Shown here: positions 1 to 11,000 of the stretch, piece after piece | Numbering within the stretch: position 1 is the first letter of the stretch | Layout of the letters: the number at the start of each line of letters is the position of its first letter | Source: Gymnogyps californianus | Taxonomy: Eukaryota > Chordata > Aves > Accipitriformes > Cathartidae | Reading direction: 5' to 3' | Length of the DNA: 64,000 nt | Assembly (NCBI RefSeq): GCF_018139145.2 | Contig: NC_059477.1 | Coordinates: forward strand, 34,761,502-34,825,501 | Translations under genes and position numbers: made by a program | Notes under the pieces: generated by a model | Told to the model about the DNA's origin: nothing | The model's input: only the letters and a program-made list of their open reading frames with translations | The model's database searches: none

Positions 1-257
1 TACCTAAAGATTTTTAACATTGTTCAAATGGGATTAATCGATACATTGTTTTCTCTTATTAACCTGAAGAAAGCAGAAATAAGAGTATCTCATATGACCC
101 AACTGCCTAATGATACCTAGATTAACTCCAAATATAGCTAATATATTGTGCTTAGTAGAAGGTCATGGGAATTTGGCTGTGCTGTTTTGGACATCTTACC
201 TTTCTCATTCAGAGCAAGTTTAAGTTTCTCCACACGGTACTGCAGTCTACTATATTA
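1..257. other. AT-rich non-coding DNA upstream of the LTR
   Basis: No open frame of note and no repeat that I recognise. It is the 5' flank of the first LTR insertion. Confidence 0.6.
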
Positions 258-514
258 AGACCTGGTTTCAGCTAGGACAGAGTTAATTTTCTTCCTAGTA
301 GCTGGTATAGTGCTGTGTTTTGGATTTAGTAGGAAAATAATGTTGATAACACATGGATGGTTTTAGTTGTTGCTAAGTAGTGTTTATACTAAGTCAAGGA
401 TTTTTCAGCTTCTCATGCCCAGCCAGCAAGAAGGCTGGAGGGGCACAAGAAGCTGGGAGAGGACACCACCAGGACAGCTGACCCAAACTGGCCAAAGAGC
501 TATTCCATACCATA

Positions 515-537
515 TGACATCATGCCCAGTATATAAA
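515..537 (+). promoter_or_regulatory. LTR promoter: CRE-like site and TATA box
   Basis: TGACATCA at 515-522 differs by one base from the palindromic CRE and could be a CpG-decayed form of it. TATATAAA at 530-537 is a good TATA box eight bases further on. The minus-strand LTR keeps the same TGACATCA (complement of 25559-25566), but its TATA position reads CATAGAAA. So only this copy still looks able to start transcription, which would run rightward. Activity is inference. Confidence 0.55.
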
Positions 538-712
538 CTGGGGGGGCTGGCTGGGAGGGGCGGATCGCGGCTCAGGAACTAACTGGGCATCGGTCAACGA
601 GTGGTGAGCAATTGCATTGTGCATCACTTGCTTTGTATAGTTTAATTCTTTTAGTATTACTATTGTCATATTATTATTATCATTATCATTGTTTTTCCTT
701 CCTTTCTGTCCT

Positions 713-718
713 ATTAAA
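713..718 (+). terminator. LTR poly(A) signal ATTAAA
   Basis: ATTAAA at 713-718, about 180 bases after the TATA box, is the likely polyadenylation signal at the R/U5 side of the LTR. The same hexamer is kept in the second LTR (complement of 25357-25362). It follows an ATT/TCA-rich simple stretch (about 650-690) that belongs to the LTR. Confidence 0.5.
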
Positions 719-884
719 CTGTCTTTATCTCAACTCACGAAGTTTTTTCCCTGATTCTCTCCCCCATCCCACTGGGTGGGGGGAGTGAGCGAGCAGCTGC
801 GTGGTGCTTAGCTGCCGGCTGGGGTTAAACCACGACAAGACCCTATCTGTAAGCATTTCCAGGTGCCTAACAGTGCGACACCCT

Positions 885-1140
885 GCATCTCCAAGATGTA
901 GGACATCATGGAGGCTGAATGTTTACATGACTTCAGGAGGAGACTGGACAGGTTCATGGTGGAATAAAACATTTATTGCTAAATACATCCAAATGACTTT
1001 CAGCTGAGGAAGTCTCAGAGTTACCTGAAGGAGTACTCTGGGAAAACACCACACGTGCTTCTCACCTTAAACAAATACCTAGATATGTTCTTTTGGTCAT
1101 CTCACAATCCGATCAGAGATGGTGAGCTATTCAACTCTTC
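885..1140 (+). mobile_element. 3' tail of an ancient CR1/L3-like LINE
   Basis: The order of motifs matches the 3' end of old amniote CR1/L3 LINEs. GACTGGACAGGTTCATGG is at about 942-959, then a GAGGAAGTCTCAGAGTTACC block at about 1007-1026, then CTCTGGGAAAAC, then a CCTAGATATGTTCTTTTGG block at about 1078-1096. The same order occurs on the minus strand at 7140-7320 in the relic that also shows reverse transcriptase motifs, which supports the call from inside the window. Divergence is high and no frame survives. The solo LTR ends about 50 bases upstream and may have landed in or beside this relic. Confidence 0.5.
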
Positions 1141-4100
1141 TTATCTTCTAGTTTAGGGCACATCATGTCAAGCTTTTTATTTTGCTTTGTTTTCTTCTGT
1201 GATTCAGAATACTTTGTACATGGTGGATCTTAAAGGTTTCCAGTAGAAAGCAGTCCAAGAAACTTCATACTTCTTGGTATGGCCATTGAAAAAGTTCTGC
1301 TAGAAATTCTCTGCAACATAGTTGGATTCTGTAAGTGGTGAGTGGTAGATAATGGACTCCATAAAAACTACATTCCTTAAACCAGATGAAACATGCTTCT
1401 TAGCAGAATGGTATAAAAATGTGACTGTTAATCCTGTCACATTTTTAGTTGATGAGCAGTCAAAAGTTTCACACCGATTTACCATATCAAAGCGTAGATG
1501 TTGTACCATTTAAAAAAAAAAAAAGTGAAAATGGTAATTTGTCTCTATAGCTATGCAGCTGCTGATGTTAAGAATAGATCACAGAGACCCACGTTCTGGT
1601 CAGTCAGCCTAGAAGACCTGGAACATTATCTTTGGTTTTCGTTTCAGAACTTGAACACCTACTATACCATAAAATATAGTATTAATGGAATTTTATCATG
1701 GTTCTCAAATTAAGACGCCATATAAGAGAGTCCATGCACTTCTTGGCACTTCTCACTTATGTTTTACTAACTTCCCATCAGATAATTTGAACACTGAAGA
1801 TTATGCTCAAATGAGGAAAAATATTGCATTCTGCCAAAGCCAAATAGTTTTTGAATGAACTGCAATAACATGTTATCTGCTCACCACTACCTAAAATGGT
1901 AGGTTCCAATTTCCTGAACTCTTAAATAAATTCCTGTGTATGATTATGAATATCTGATGCAACATTATCCTATGAAATATTTAGACATATTAGAAGGAAT
2001 ATCAGAGAACAACTAAGCAATTCTGGCATTTAATCCACAGCAATTCACCTCTCTTTCAGAAATTTTTATTCAAACAGACCATAGTCACTTATATTCTGAG
2101 CTTCTGTTAAGACAAGCTGTTAATGAAGAAACAACATACTATATATATTTTCCTTCATTATAGTCAGTGAATTAGTTTACATGAATCATTGTCATGTAAA
2201 TGATGAATCATAAGGATTTCTGTTCCCAAGTCAGGGTTTCCAGTGTTAGTATTTTGGGTTATATTGCTTAAGTTATCACTCCACTGTGGATATAAATTAT
2301 TTGTGTCTGTGTATCCTACAATTACTCAGAGAGGTTATAGTAATAAGTACCTTCATCATCACCCAGAGGAATATGTTATTTTCCTAAATGAATGCGGGTA
2401 ATCCTGCTCTTCCTTCTTACAGTTTCATCATAGCCAGGGACAGAAAGTGCCCTGCCAGAGCCCACTGTGCTCACAGATGTACCCAGAAACCCAGCCACAG
2501 GAAAGGAATTCCACATATAAAACATCCAGCAAGGTTTATGGCTTTCACAAGAAAAGCAGCTGGCATGTGGATGTACTTATTGTACATGGACTAACTCACC
2601 TCATTGTCACCCAATGCAATATTTTGCAAACATTTGTTAGACACTTGGAGCTAACAATTTCTAATAAAAAATCTGCCTGGATTTTGTTCACTTTGAATGT
2701 TCATAAGGTATTATTCATATGAATCTGACACCTATAACATGGACTAAGTTCTGCTTTTGACATGGCGTGATTGAAACTTAAATAAATGAACAAAGGCTAA
2801 CAGAAATAAACAAAGTAGAGTAGAAAATAACATAAGACAGAACAATATTTTTTGCTTGTAAAGGTTTATGCTGCACAGCTATTCAAATATTCCTGTAAAC
2901 AAAACCCCCCAAACCACAAACACCCATAAGAATGTTAATGAATAGAGAATAAAAAGGGACACAATCATGATCAAACCAAACAGCTGCTCAAAATTCAAGT
3001 ACACATTGCAAACTTTGCTTTGCAGAATTCAAACAGCTTAGCTATTTTGCTGCATCATAACCAAAGAAACCTGAAGCTCTCCTTATGCTACATGCTTGTA
3101 AGGATACTGACCCATGATATTCAGGGTGGCTAGCAAAGGATTTTAGAGAAATGTCAACGGCAGGTTGATGTACTTATTAAAAGCTTCCTTGGTACTTGCT
3201 AAAGAAAAAAATATGAACAAGTTCCCAGTGGTTGAAGAGGTTGCCATTTTAAGAAGCTTGTTTAGAAAATACGATTTATTAACTAATTGTATTGCTTTTC
3301 CATTTATTATTGTCTGACGAGCTTGGTGTTAATAAATGGTAGTCAAGAATTTCGAATAATTTAGAAACTAGGATGTCATCATCTGTCCAGGTGCCCACTG
3401 ACAAAGGTCATCAGATCTCTGTGCTCAGTAGCCCACCCTCCAAATAGGCACTTGCTCTCCAAAGCAAGTTTTTTATATACTGAATTTATCTCTAGCTTAC
3501 AATTTGTCAGTTCTGTACCTTAGCAGCATATGTAGCTCCCTCACCTGTAATTTTCCTGACCTGTGGATTTTGGTCTGTTCATTATACTAGAAATCACAAT
3601 TTCCTAAGCATAGCCCTGGAGTCTTAGAAAATCTACCAAGACCTGGTCTGTAACTCTGGGTTAAAAATGTTATTTATATTTTGTTTTGTTTTTTCCTAAC
3701 AGTACATGCAAGACATCCGTTTCACTACAGATTCACTACAGCAAACACAGATAAATGCTGTGTTGCTGTATATTTCATTTCATTAAAAAATAACTTTATG
3801 AATATTTATAGATTTAAGCATGCAGAGACACACATAAACAAAGTACACTATAATGTCACTTATCTGCCAAGCTGTGTTGCAACAAGTGGGTCACTTGCCA
3901 GAGTGAAGTTCTGGAAGGAGTAAGCAGATGGTACAGTAGACAAAGCAGAAAGAAAGCTTTTGATCATGAGTGTTCAATGTGTTACCCAGCGGAGCTGCAA
4001 TTATGTTTCCTTTATAGCAAAGGAAGCCATTAAATAATTTACTTAACTCTTACGTTATTGAAGTTGTTCCAGAGCCTAACAGCACATTGGTGCCTTTGGA

Positions 4101-4879
4101 CTCTTGACTATTTAGAGTGCTTTGTTCATTAAAATTGGAGAAGGGCTTTCATTCTTTGTGTGTATTGTGCGCCATACATGTTCTGCGTAGCTTTGTAGGT
4201 TTTGCTATGTAGAAACAGCTAGTCCTGGCTGTAGGGTTTTCATTGCTCAAGGCAAATTGGAAACAATCCCTACCATCACTCATGCCAAACGATCAGATTT
4301 TCTGAATGATATGTATGGATAATGTTCCTAAGGTATCTAGGAACCTTAATGCTTTCTTCTGAACGATGCCACTGAAAGGAAACATCTTTTACTGGATGGC
4401 AATGGATTGATGAAAGTTTTGCAGCCCCCTAAGAAAGTCAGTCAAAGGAGAGAATCTGATAATAATAGAGATAACTTTAATTATTTAGCTATTGTGAAAG
4501 AAACACAGCAGACTCTGGAATATGTTGGGTGTTCCTGAAATACTTGAAGACAGTTTTTCTGTTCAGAAGCTTGCAAAACTTATTAGAATGGACTAGTTTT
4601 GAATTGGATTCCAACTGATGAGAAAGAATTGGTTAAACTCAAATTGTGGGGTATAGGATTTTCAGTTCTCACTGAAAGGTTATTATTTTTGTGAAAGTGG
4701 TCAACTAGAGAAAGACTCAGGATGAAAAAGTAAAGATGGAAAACTTTTTTTAAAAAAACCAGCAAGCTTCAAAAAGTTCAAAACCAGCTAAGGGTATTCC
4801 GTTGGATGATAATCTTAACAGAGAAAGAACAGCTAGTTTTGTAATGACATTAATATATTACCATTAGATTTTTAGAAAA
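1141..4879. other. Non-coding DNA without recognised genes
   Basis: AT-rich sequence with only short chance frames, the longest 91 codons at 2447-2722. A small exon-like patch at about 2420-2560 follows a pyrimidine tract and AG (CTTCTTACAG), but has no recognisable product. Much of it may be relic repeat too old to identify by eye. Confidence 0.5.
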
Positions 4880-6230
4880 AGAAGAAAAAAAAGAAGAAAA
4901 TAAAAAATATGCCAAAATGGAAGCAGATATATTATTTAGAAATGGTACAAATGACAATGAGAAAATGTTCTGCAAGTGGATTAAAAGCAAGAGGAATACA
5001 AGGTGAGACGTTTTCATATAACAGGGGAGGAGAGCAAATAAATTCATGACGAAATTTAATTGTGACAGGTAGTTAGATAATGAGAGAATAAGAGCAAAGG
5101 CCAGAATACAGGAAAAACATATTCTCTTATTTTACCAGAGAAACGTAGTCACAGCACCAGGGCCTGGAAAAACGTACCCTTGAGTACTTAAGAAATGAGC
5201 CAAAGCAATTCCTCCACAAATTTGAGAACTCTTGGAGAACAGGAACTGGAAAATGGCAAAAGATTATACGGCTAGACAGACTAAGAAGACTTGGAAAAAT
5301 ACGTACAGGGCAACCTAATTTTGATTCCAGAAAAGATACTGAAAAAAAATTTATGAAACAATCAATTTGTAAGCAGAGAAAAATAAGGTAATAAAGTCAA
5401 TGAAACTAGATCTGTCAAAAACAATTATGTCAAACCAAGCTAATTTTTTTCTTAGACAATGTAACTTGCCTACTGGATAATAACAAGACATTAAAAGTAA
5501 TATATACATATATTGATTAAGCAAAGCATTTCAACACTTCTCAGTGTCTGATTAGCAAAACAAGAAAATACAGATTTGATGAAATCACCATAGTATTTTG
5601 GATCTGGTTACACAGGACATCAAACAGGGAAAGGGGACAATCACGTTCGAGAATGAGATTAAAACTCAATGTTTTCAGTAGATAGGGAGGTGAAATCAAT
5701 CAGCTGAAATTCAATCCACATCCTACAATTCAGAAAGCAAAATGGAAATGTGGAAACTGTAGAACAAGCTGCTGGGCTGCGTCTAGAAAACTTGCAGAAC
5801 ATAATCCTCAGGTTATAAAAGACAAGTCAACAAATATGGCTTGGAAGGCTTTTTTTCTTCTTTTTTTTTTTTTCTCTGCGCTGCAGGAGTAAGAAGGTCT
5901 TGGGTAAAGACCAGGTGCTTAAACTGCTCTTTAAGCACTGGAATCACATCAGGTAGAATACAAGCTTCAGTCTTTGGAAAGTGATTGATGAACTGGAGAA
6001 AATTATCTATGACAAAAAGAGAAATAAGTTATTTAGAAAATACAAGCTATGAAGAAAGGCTGGAGGACTTGTAATATTAAGCTTAGAAAAAGAAAGCTAG
6101 AGGCAGAATGTGATAACAGCCTTCTTGTATACAATAAATTTTAATAAAGCAAGCAAAGATCAATTGCTCTTGGGCAAGCAGACAACATGAGTTTACATGA
6201 GTACACATTATGATAATTTGGTACCATACA
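4880..6230 (+). mobile_element. Ancient, heavily decayed CR1/L3-like LINE, ORF2 region
   Basis: Several reverse transcriptase landmarks appear in the right order on the plus strand, split over frames by indels and stops. At 4941-5004 the translation reads NDNEKMFCKWIKSKRNTR, like the linker before the RT domain. At about 5350-5480 is the nucleotide stretch that in CR1/L3 elements precedes RT motif A (CAATTTGTAAGC, then ATGTCAAACCAA, then GTAACTTGCCTACTGGAT). At about 5500-5560 is a broken motif A reading LD-stop-AKHFNTSQCLISK. At 6046-6130 is SYEERLEDL followed, in a shifted frame, by LSLEKE, the CR1 segment after the RT. Many stops and indels show a long-dead copy. The element is 5'-truncated and its ends are soft. 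The family comes from memory of amniote LINEs, not from a search. Confidence 0.75.
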
Positions 6231-7139
6231 AGGCATAGTGCATTTTTCGGTTATTCAGCTGTGTAACTGAAAAGGGATGGACACTCCAAAAAAAACCCCC
6301 AAACTCAAATTTGCTTTGAAATCCTTTTGTCTTTCTGGAGTCAGTATGAGACTGAATTTGACAATGTGGTCCTTACCATCTCCTACCAACTGCTGTCATA
6401 GAATGCGTGCCGACTCCAGTGACTTCGATTTCCACCCATCAGCTTCACTTACCAGTCAGACCCTGCTGTGTTCACTCCAGCCTGAGCCCACTGCTCTGCA
6501 GCAGCTGCTGTGAGCAAGAGGAAACCAGCACTTTTCAGGGATGTAGGAGCGTGCAGATTTGACCCCCTGAATTTCAGCTTACTAATAACATGCTGTTCAC
6601 TACTCTGTACGTGTGCTTGCACAGATGATGTGTTCCAAGTAGAGAAATATATTGCAGAAAGTAATGATGTGAGATAGATTTCCAAAATGTTTCTTTTTCA
6701 TGTGTCCATCAGCATTGCAGATTTTTCTTTTTATTCAGTTCTATTTACGTTGTTTCTTGGATCATCCTGTTCTCTATATCTTTGTTTTAAAATATTATTT
6801 TAATTAACATTTTATTTTAAACAATGACATAATTGTTTGCCTCGCTATCTTTGTGAAATTAAAATAATATATTTTCAAACTTACTTCTTGTTATATTGCT
6901 TACATTCTTCTCTCACTGCCTCCAGCTTTAACAATAAGCATATCTGAACAACTTTTCTTGTAAAGTGGGCAGTCAAAATTTTCATTAACTGGCCTCTGAA
7001 ATAAATAGAAATGTTGATTTGTTATTGTCTTTAACATTTGAAAGTGAGGATGAAAATTGTAAGATAAAGAGAAAAGTGGTATTATGTCAGACCAAAGATC
7101 TGTCAAAATACATATTTTTTTTCTAACATGACAAGAAGT
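6231..7139. other. Non-coding spacer between two old LINE relics
   Basis: AT-rich. Overlapping chance frames lie on opposite strands at 6277-6513 and 6449-6685. Bases near 6231-6270 could still belong to the tail of the preceding LINE relic. No gene or RNA recognised. Confidence 0.5.
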
Positions 7140-8010
7140 CAACAGCTTGGGAAAGATTTTCTTTAAGAATGGGCTGTTTCCCCAAGGTAGCCTCCAAAAA
7201 CTTATGTTTCAGGTACCTCCTGAGCCAGAGGTGGTAGTATCTATTTAACACACCTTGATGTATTTCTTCCCCATGAACTTGTTTCCCTTTGGTTCCTATA
7301 ACTTTTAGCATCCACAATGTACTGCAGCAAGGAGCTCTGCAGCTTGAACACATGAGATGTAAGGGAAGCTGCTTTTCTGTGGTTTTCTAATCTGCTCACA
7401 GCTAATTGCATTTGATGCCTTCTAGTTCTTGTACTGGAAGAGACACTGGATAATCAATTTATTTTTGCCCTCACCAGGCATGATTTTCCAGACTTCTGTC
7501 AAATTCTCCTTCAGCTGTCTTTTCTCCAGTAGGATAAGTCCTTGTCTACTCAGTCAAAGTAAGGAAAGTATTCAATATTTCTTTTCATCTTTTTTGCCCT
7601 TCTTTGAGCCTTTTTGTAGAGGAGGATGAGAACTGCATGGTATGGATTTACGCAGGAGCAAAAATGTTTTCTATTTGTTCTTTATTCCTTCTCTAATAAC
7701 TTCTAGCATGCTATTTTCTTTTTTCACTCTTTCTGAGCAACAGAAAGTAACGGAACTACACATCATAACCCCAAGATCTCACTCCTCAGCTGTATTGTTC
7801 AATGGAGATCCCCTCATTTTATATGCAAAATAACCTTTTTTCATTCATGTGCATTACATAACATTTACCTAGATTGAATTATATTTGTCCATTTTGTTGC
7901 CCAGATACAGTTTTGTAGTATCTTTAGGCCAATCTTTGCAGCCACAATCTTTTGTTCTCACAATCTTATAACTGTATTTTCAGCAAAATTTGTCATATAC
8001 ATTAAGGACT
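7140..8010 (-). mobile_element. Ancient CR1/L3-like LINE on the minus strand, RT 3' half and tail
   Basis: Reading the complement from right to left gives CR1 reverse transcriptase landmarks in order. NFAENTVIRL, near 7970-8000, stands where active elements have the FADD catalytic motif. WATKWTN follows near 7885-7915. Then comes YKMRGSPLNNTAEE-stop-DLGVM at 7744-7826. The segment after the RT, GLILLEKRQLKENLTEVWKIM, matches the usual [16 protein letters not shown] block and lies at about 7475-7550. The tail at 7140-7330 repeats the non-coding order seen at 885-1140. Stops and shifts are frequent and the catalytic aspartates are gone, so it is a dead, very old copy lying opposite to its neighbour at 4880-6230. 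Confidence 0.8.
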
Positions 8011-11000
8011 TTCTTTTAAAAAAATCAGATTGACTCCTGATTTGCTGGTTTTATGTTACATTTAATGGCTTGTAGTTCCGTGGATCATTCATAGTATATT
8101 TCCTGAAAATTTGTCATCTTTACTGTATCTGCTGCTTTCTTGTTCTCAGGTATGAAAGTGGTTTTAAGTGATACTTTATATACCACTGACAGTTGTTCAC
8201 CTTTCTGGTCCCTAAACTCCTTTTGAATTCTTAGGTAAATGCTGATTGATGCAATTGGTTCCTGTTCAGTTTTGTTGTTTTCTCTGTAACATTTATTGAC
8301 ACTTCAGTTTGATTCAGATCTTCAGTGAATACCCAGTAATGAAGAGTTCCAGTGTGGGAACCTCCCCAAGCTCTTCCACAATGAATACAAAGGCAGAAAA
8401 TTAATTTAGTTTTCTGGTTGGCCCTTTTTTCTCTGAGAGCTCCTTTTACGCCTTTATTATCTACTGACTCTAGAGACCTTCTGGAAGGCTTTTTACTTCT
8501 AATGTGTTTGAGGAACAATGTATTAAGTGTATAAAAACTACTGGTAAATACTTTTCAAACACAAGCCCTTTTTGGTCTATCTTACTGTGTCTCTTACATT
8601 CAGCTTGCCAGCACCTGTATTCTATCTATTTTTCTCATTTGAAGAGAGCCTTAGATTTTCTGAAAGCTACTACTCAACTTGAATGACCTACCTTCCCCCA
8701 CAGTTTAGCCATACCTTCTTCCTTTTTCCCTGTCTCAGATCTTTTCTGAAAAGTGATGTGCTTTATGCCTTAAAATGTCATTACATAGCCTACCTGGAGG
8801 CTAGGCAAAGATTTAACCCCAGCTCCTTCCTCTTAGAGAAACTCTAAGCCCAAGATTATGAAAATATTTAAAACTTTAAGAAAGTGTTTGTGATCATCAT
8901 ATCCATATCAATTTATGGAAAACAAATTCCCTATGTGCTTTTGTGGCTGCCTGGAATTCAATAATCAGCAGTAGTTTACTTTGATGGGTCAGTTTAGAAC
9001 AGCTGTACGCTTAAAACTGTGGTTATATCAGTGGTACCTCGATGTGCACACATAGAAGAAAAATTTTTTTCTTCCTCAGATGGATTTTGCATTGACCATT
9101 GCTTAATTATTTCAAAACGTGAGGATTAGAGCACATACTATAGAAACCTATTAACTTAAAGCTCCTTTCTCCCTATGTTATTTCTTGGTAGAGCTGAGCC
9201 AGTTATGTTAATTCAGGAATGTGCAACAATCATACCTCCAGAGTCTAGACAAATTTGCACCAGATGAAAATTTGGTTTATAGTATTTCCTTTAAAAAAAG
9301 AAAATGGTCAAAGAGAACTAAGTCTTTTTTTTTTTTTTTCCTGAGATCTTCCTTCCAGGCAAAGATACCTTGTTGTTGTAGTGCTGTACAGAAAATACCG
9401 TGCTTAAGGTTTTGGTAAATTGAAAAGTTAATATGAGAGAGGGAAAAGCAGGAGATATGGAGTTAAGTAATGTGGGAGCCCCCGTCTTGTGTAGCCAAAG
9501 CCTAATGTAAATTAACTTTGAATTACTTTTTAAAATTAGTATCTTGCAAAATTAGAGCTGTTTAAGATTTGGGAAATGTCCATTCATTGTAACTCACATT
9601 AGGTTCAAGAGACTGATATTCAAAGTCCTGGTGCAAAACGTTCAGGGAAAGGATTCTGGTAAATCACTACCTGGTGATGGCCAGGATATTAGTTACTCAA
9701 TGGGGCTCCATTGGCTAAACGAAGGTCAATTTCTGTACACGCACAAAGAGAATTAACTTTTTACCTCTATGCATAACAGAGGGCATTAAAATCTCAAAAA
9801 TATAGAGTGAGGAAAAAAAAATCTCCTTCCAAGCTTTATATAAAGCTCATGTTGTAATTAGATGTTAGAATAAATACCACTTCATTCCCTGCCTTTCCCA
9901 CAACAAAAGAAAAGAAAAAGGAAAGCGGTATCTTATATCTTTAAAAACAGATCATAATAACATACCAGAAATGAAATGCAGTGACATTAAATAATAATGA
10001 AAGTCTCTAGAGGAGAAATTTGTATATATCCTCACAGATTTTATTTTTTCTTTTCCTTTATTATTTTCTCTTTTCCTCCTTTTTGTCTCATCTGTGTTTT
10101 ATATCTACTTCCTCAGCTAGTGTTTGCTTTTGAAATCATCAACTTACCACAGACTCCTAAGATTAGTCTGCTCTTAGGAGTTTGATTAGTCTGATTAGTT
10201 GAGCCAGAAAGTTGTCTTAGTTTACAACAGTTTATTTGGTTCAGATGCTTCATTTTAACTTTGTTCAAAAAGTTTTGTGAGTTTTTTTGTTGTTTCTTTC
10301 CACCTTAACCTTGATGCATTTCACACATGACAGTTTAGACAAAGAAGATGGAGAACTTGGTTTCCAGAAAGGCTTTTCCCAAGACTCTTCTGTTTCTGTC
10401 TTACATAAGTGCACGATTAAACAGGTCATAAAAAGCTATAACATTGTTAAGGGGAAAAAAAAAATGTAGTTCTACACAATCATACCTCTTGTAATGGAAG
10501 TTTCAACACTAAAAAAAAAAAAAGCCAAAAATAGTCTCAGAGCTCCCTCAATCAAATGGAAAGAGTGCAAATACATTTCTGTCAGTGGAGGAAATGTGTT
10601 TCTAAGAAGGCAAGGAGACCATTCAAAATCTCCAGAGAGTCTCATGGCTAAATCCCAACATTTTTCTTGGAAAATGTATTCCATAGCAGAACAGCCATTT
10701 GTCTTAACACCCCATGGCTGCCTACAAACAAAGCGTTCTGCCAATGACTGGCACAAACTTCAAGCTGCAGCCTGAAATCAAGCTGGTCCTTTTTATTCTT
10801 TCTTTTTTTTTTTTTTTCAAGGGCACATCTCATAGCCAGGATGAAAACATAGAGGAAAGCAGATGGTAACACCATTTGCAGCCCGAGTGACTGCAGAGGA
10901 AGCCAAAATGCTAGATTAACAGCCTCGTCCCATCACAAATCTTTGTTAACTCAACTCTACTTGATGACGTAGTGTTATTTGAGGACCCAGAACTGGGCAG

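Larger units (their letters stand above)
258..837 (+). mobile_element. Solo LTR of an ERVL-like avian endogenous retrovirus, plus orientation
   Basis: This is a single long terminal repeat with no gag, pol or env next to it, so it is a solo LTR left by recombination between the two LTRs of a provirus. It aligns along its whole length with the reverse complement of 25231-25832; shared blocks include the start-proximal AGAGTTAAT, the CATACCATATGACATCATG segment, the ATTAAACTGTC segment and the end GGTTAAACCACGACA. It carries a TATA box and a poly(A) signal in the right order for an LTR. The right edge, CA at 836-837, is clear. The left edge is ambiguous: TG at 263 gives a 5-bp direct repeat AGACC (258-262 and 838-842), but alignment to the second copy puts the first LTR base at 258. 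A 5-bp duplication fits ERVL (class III) integration. The family assignment is from memory of neoavian repeats and was not searched. Confidence 0.88.
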
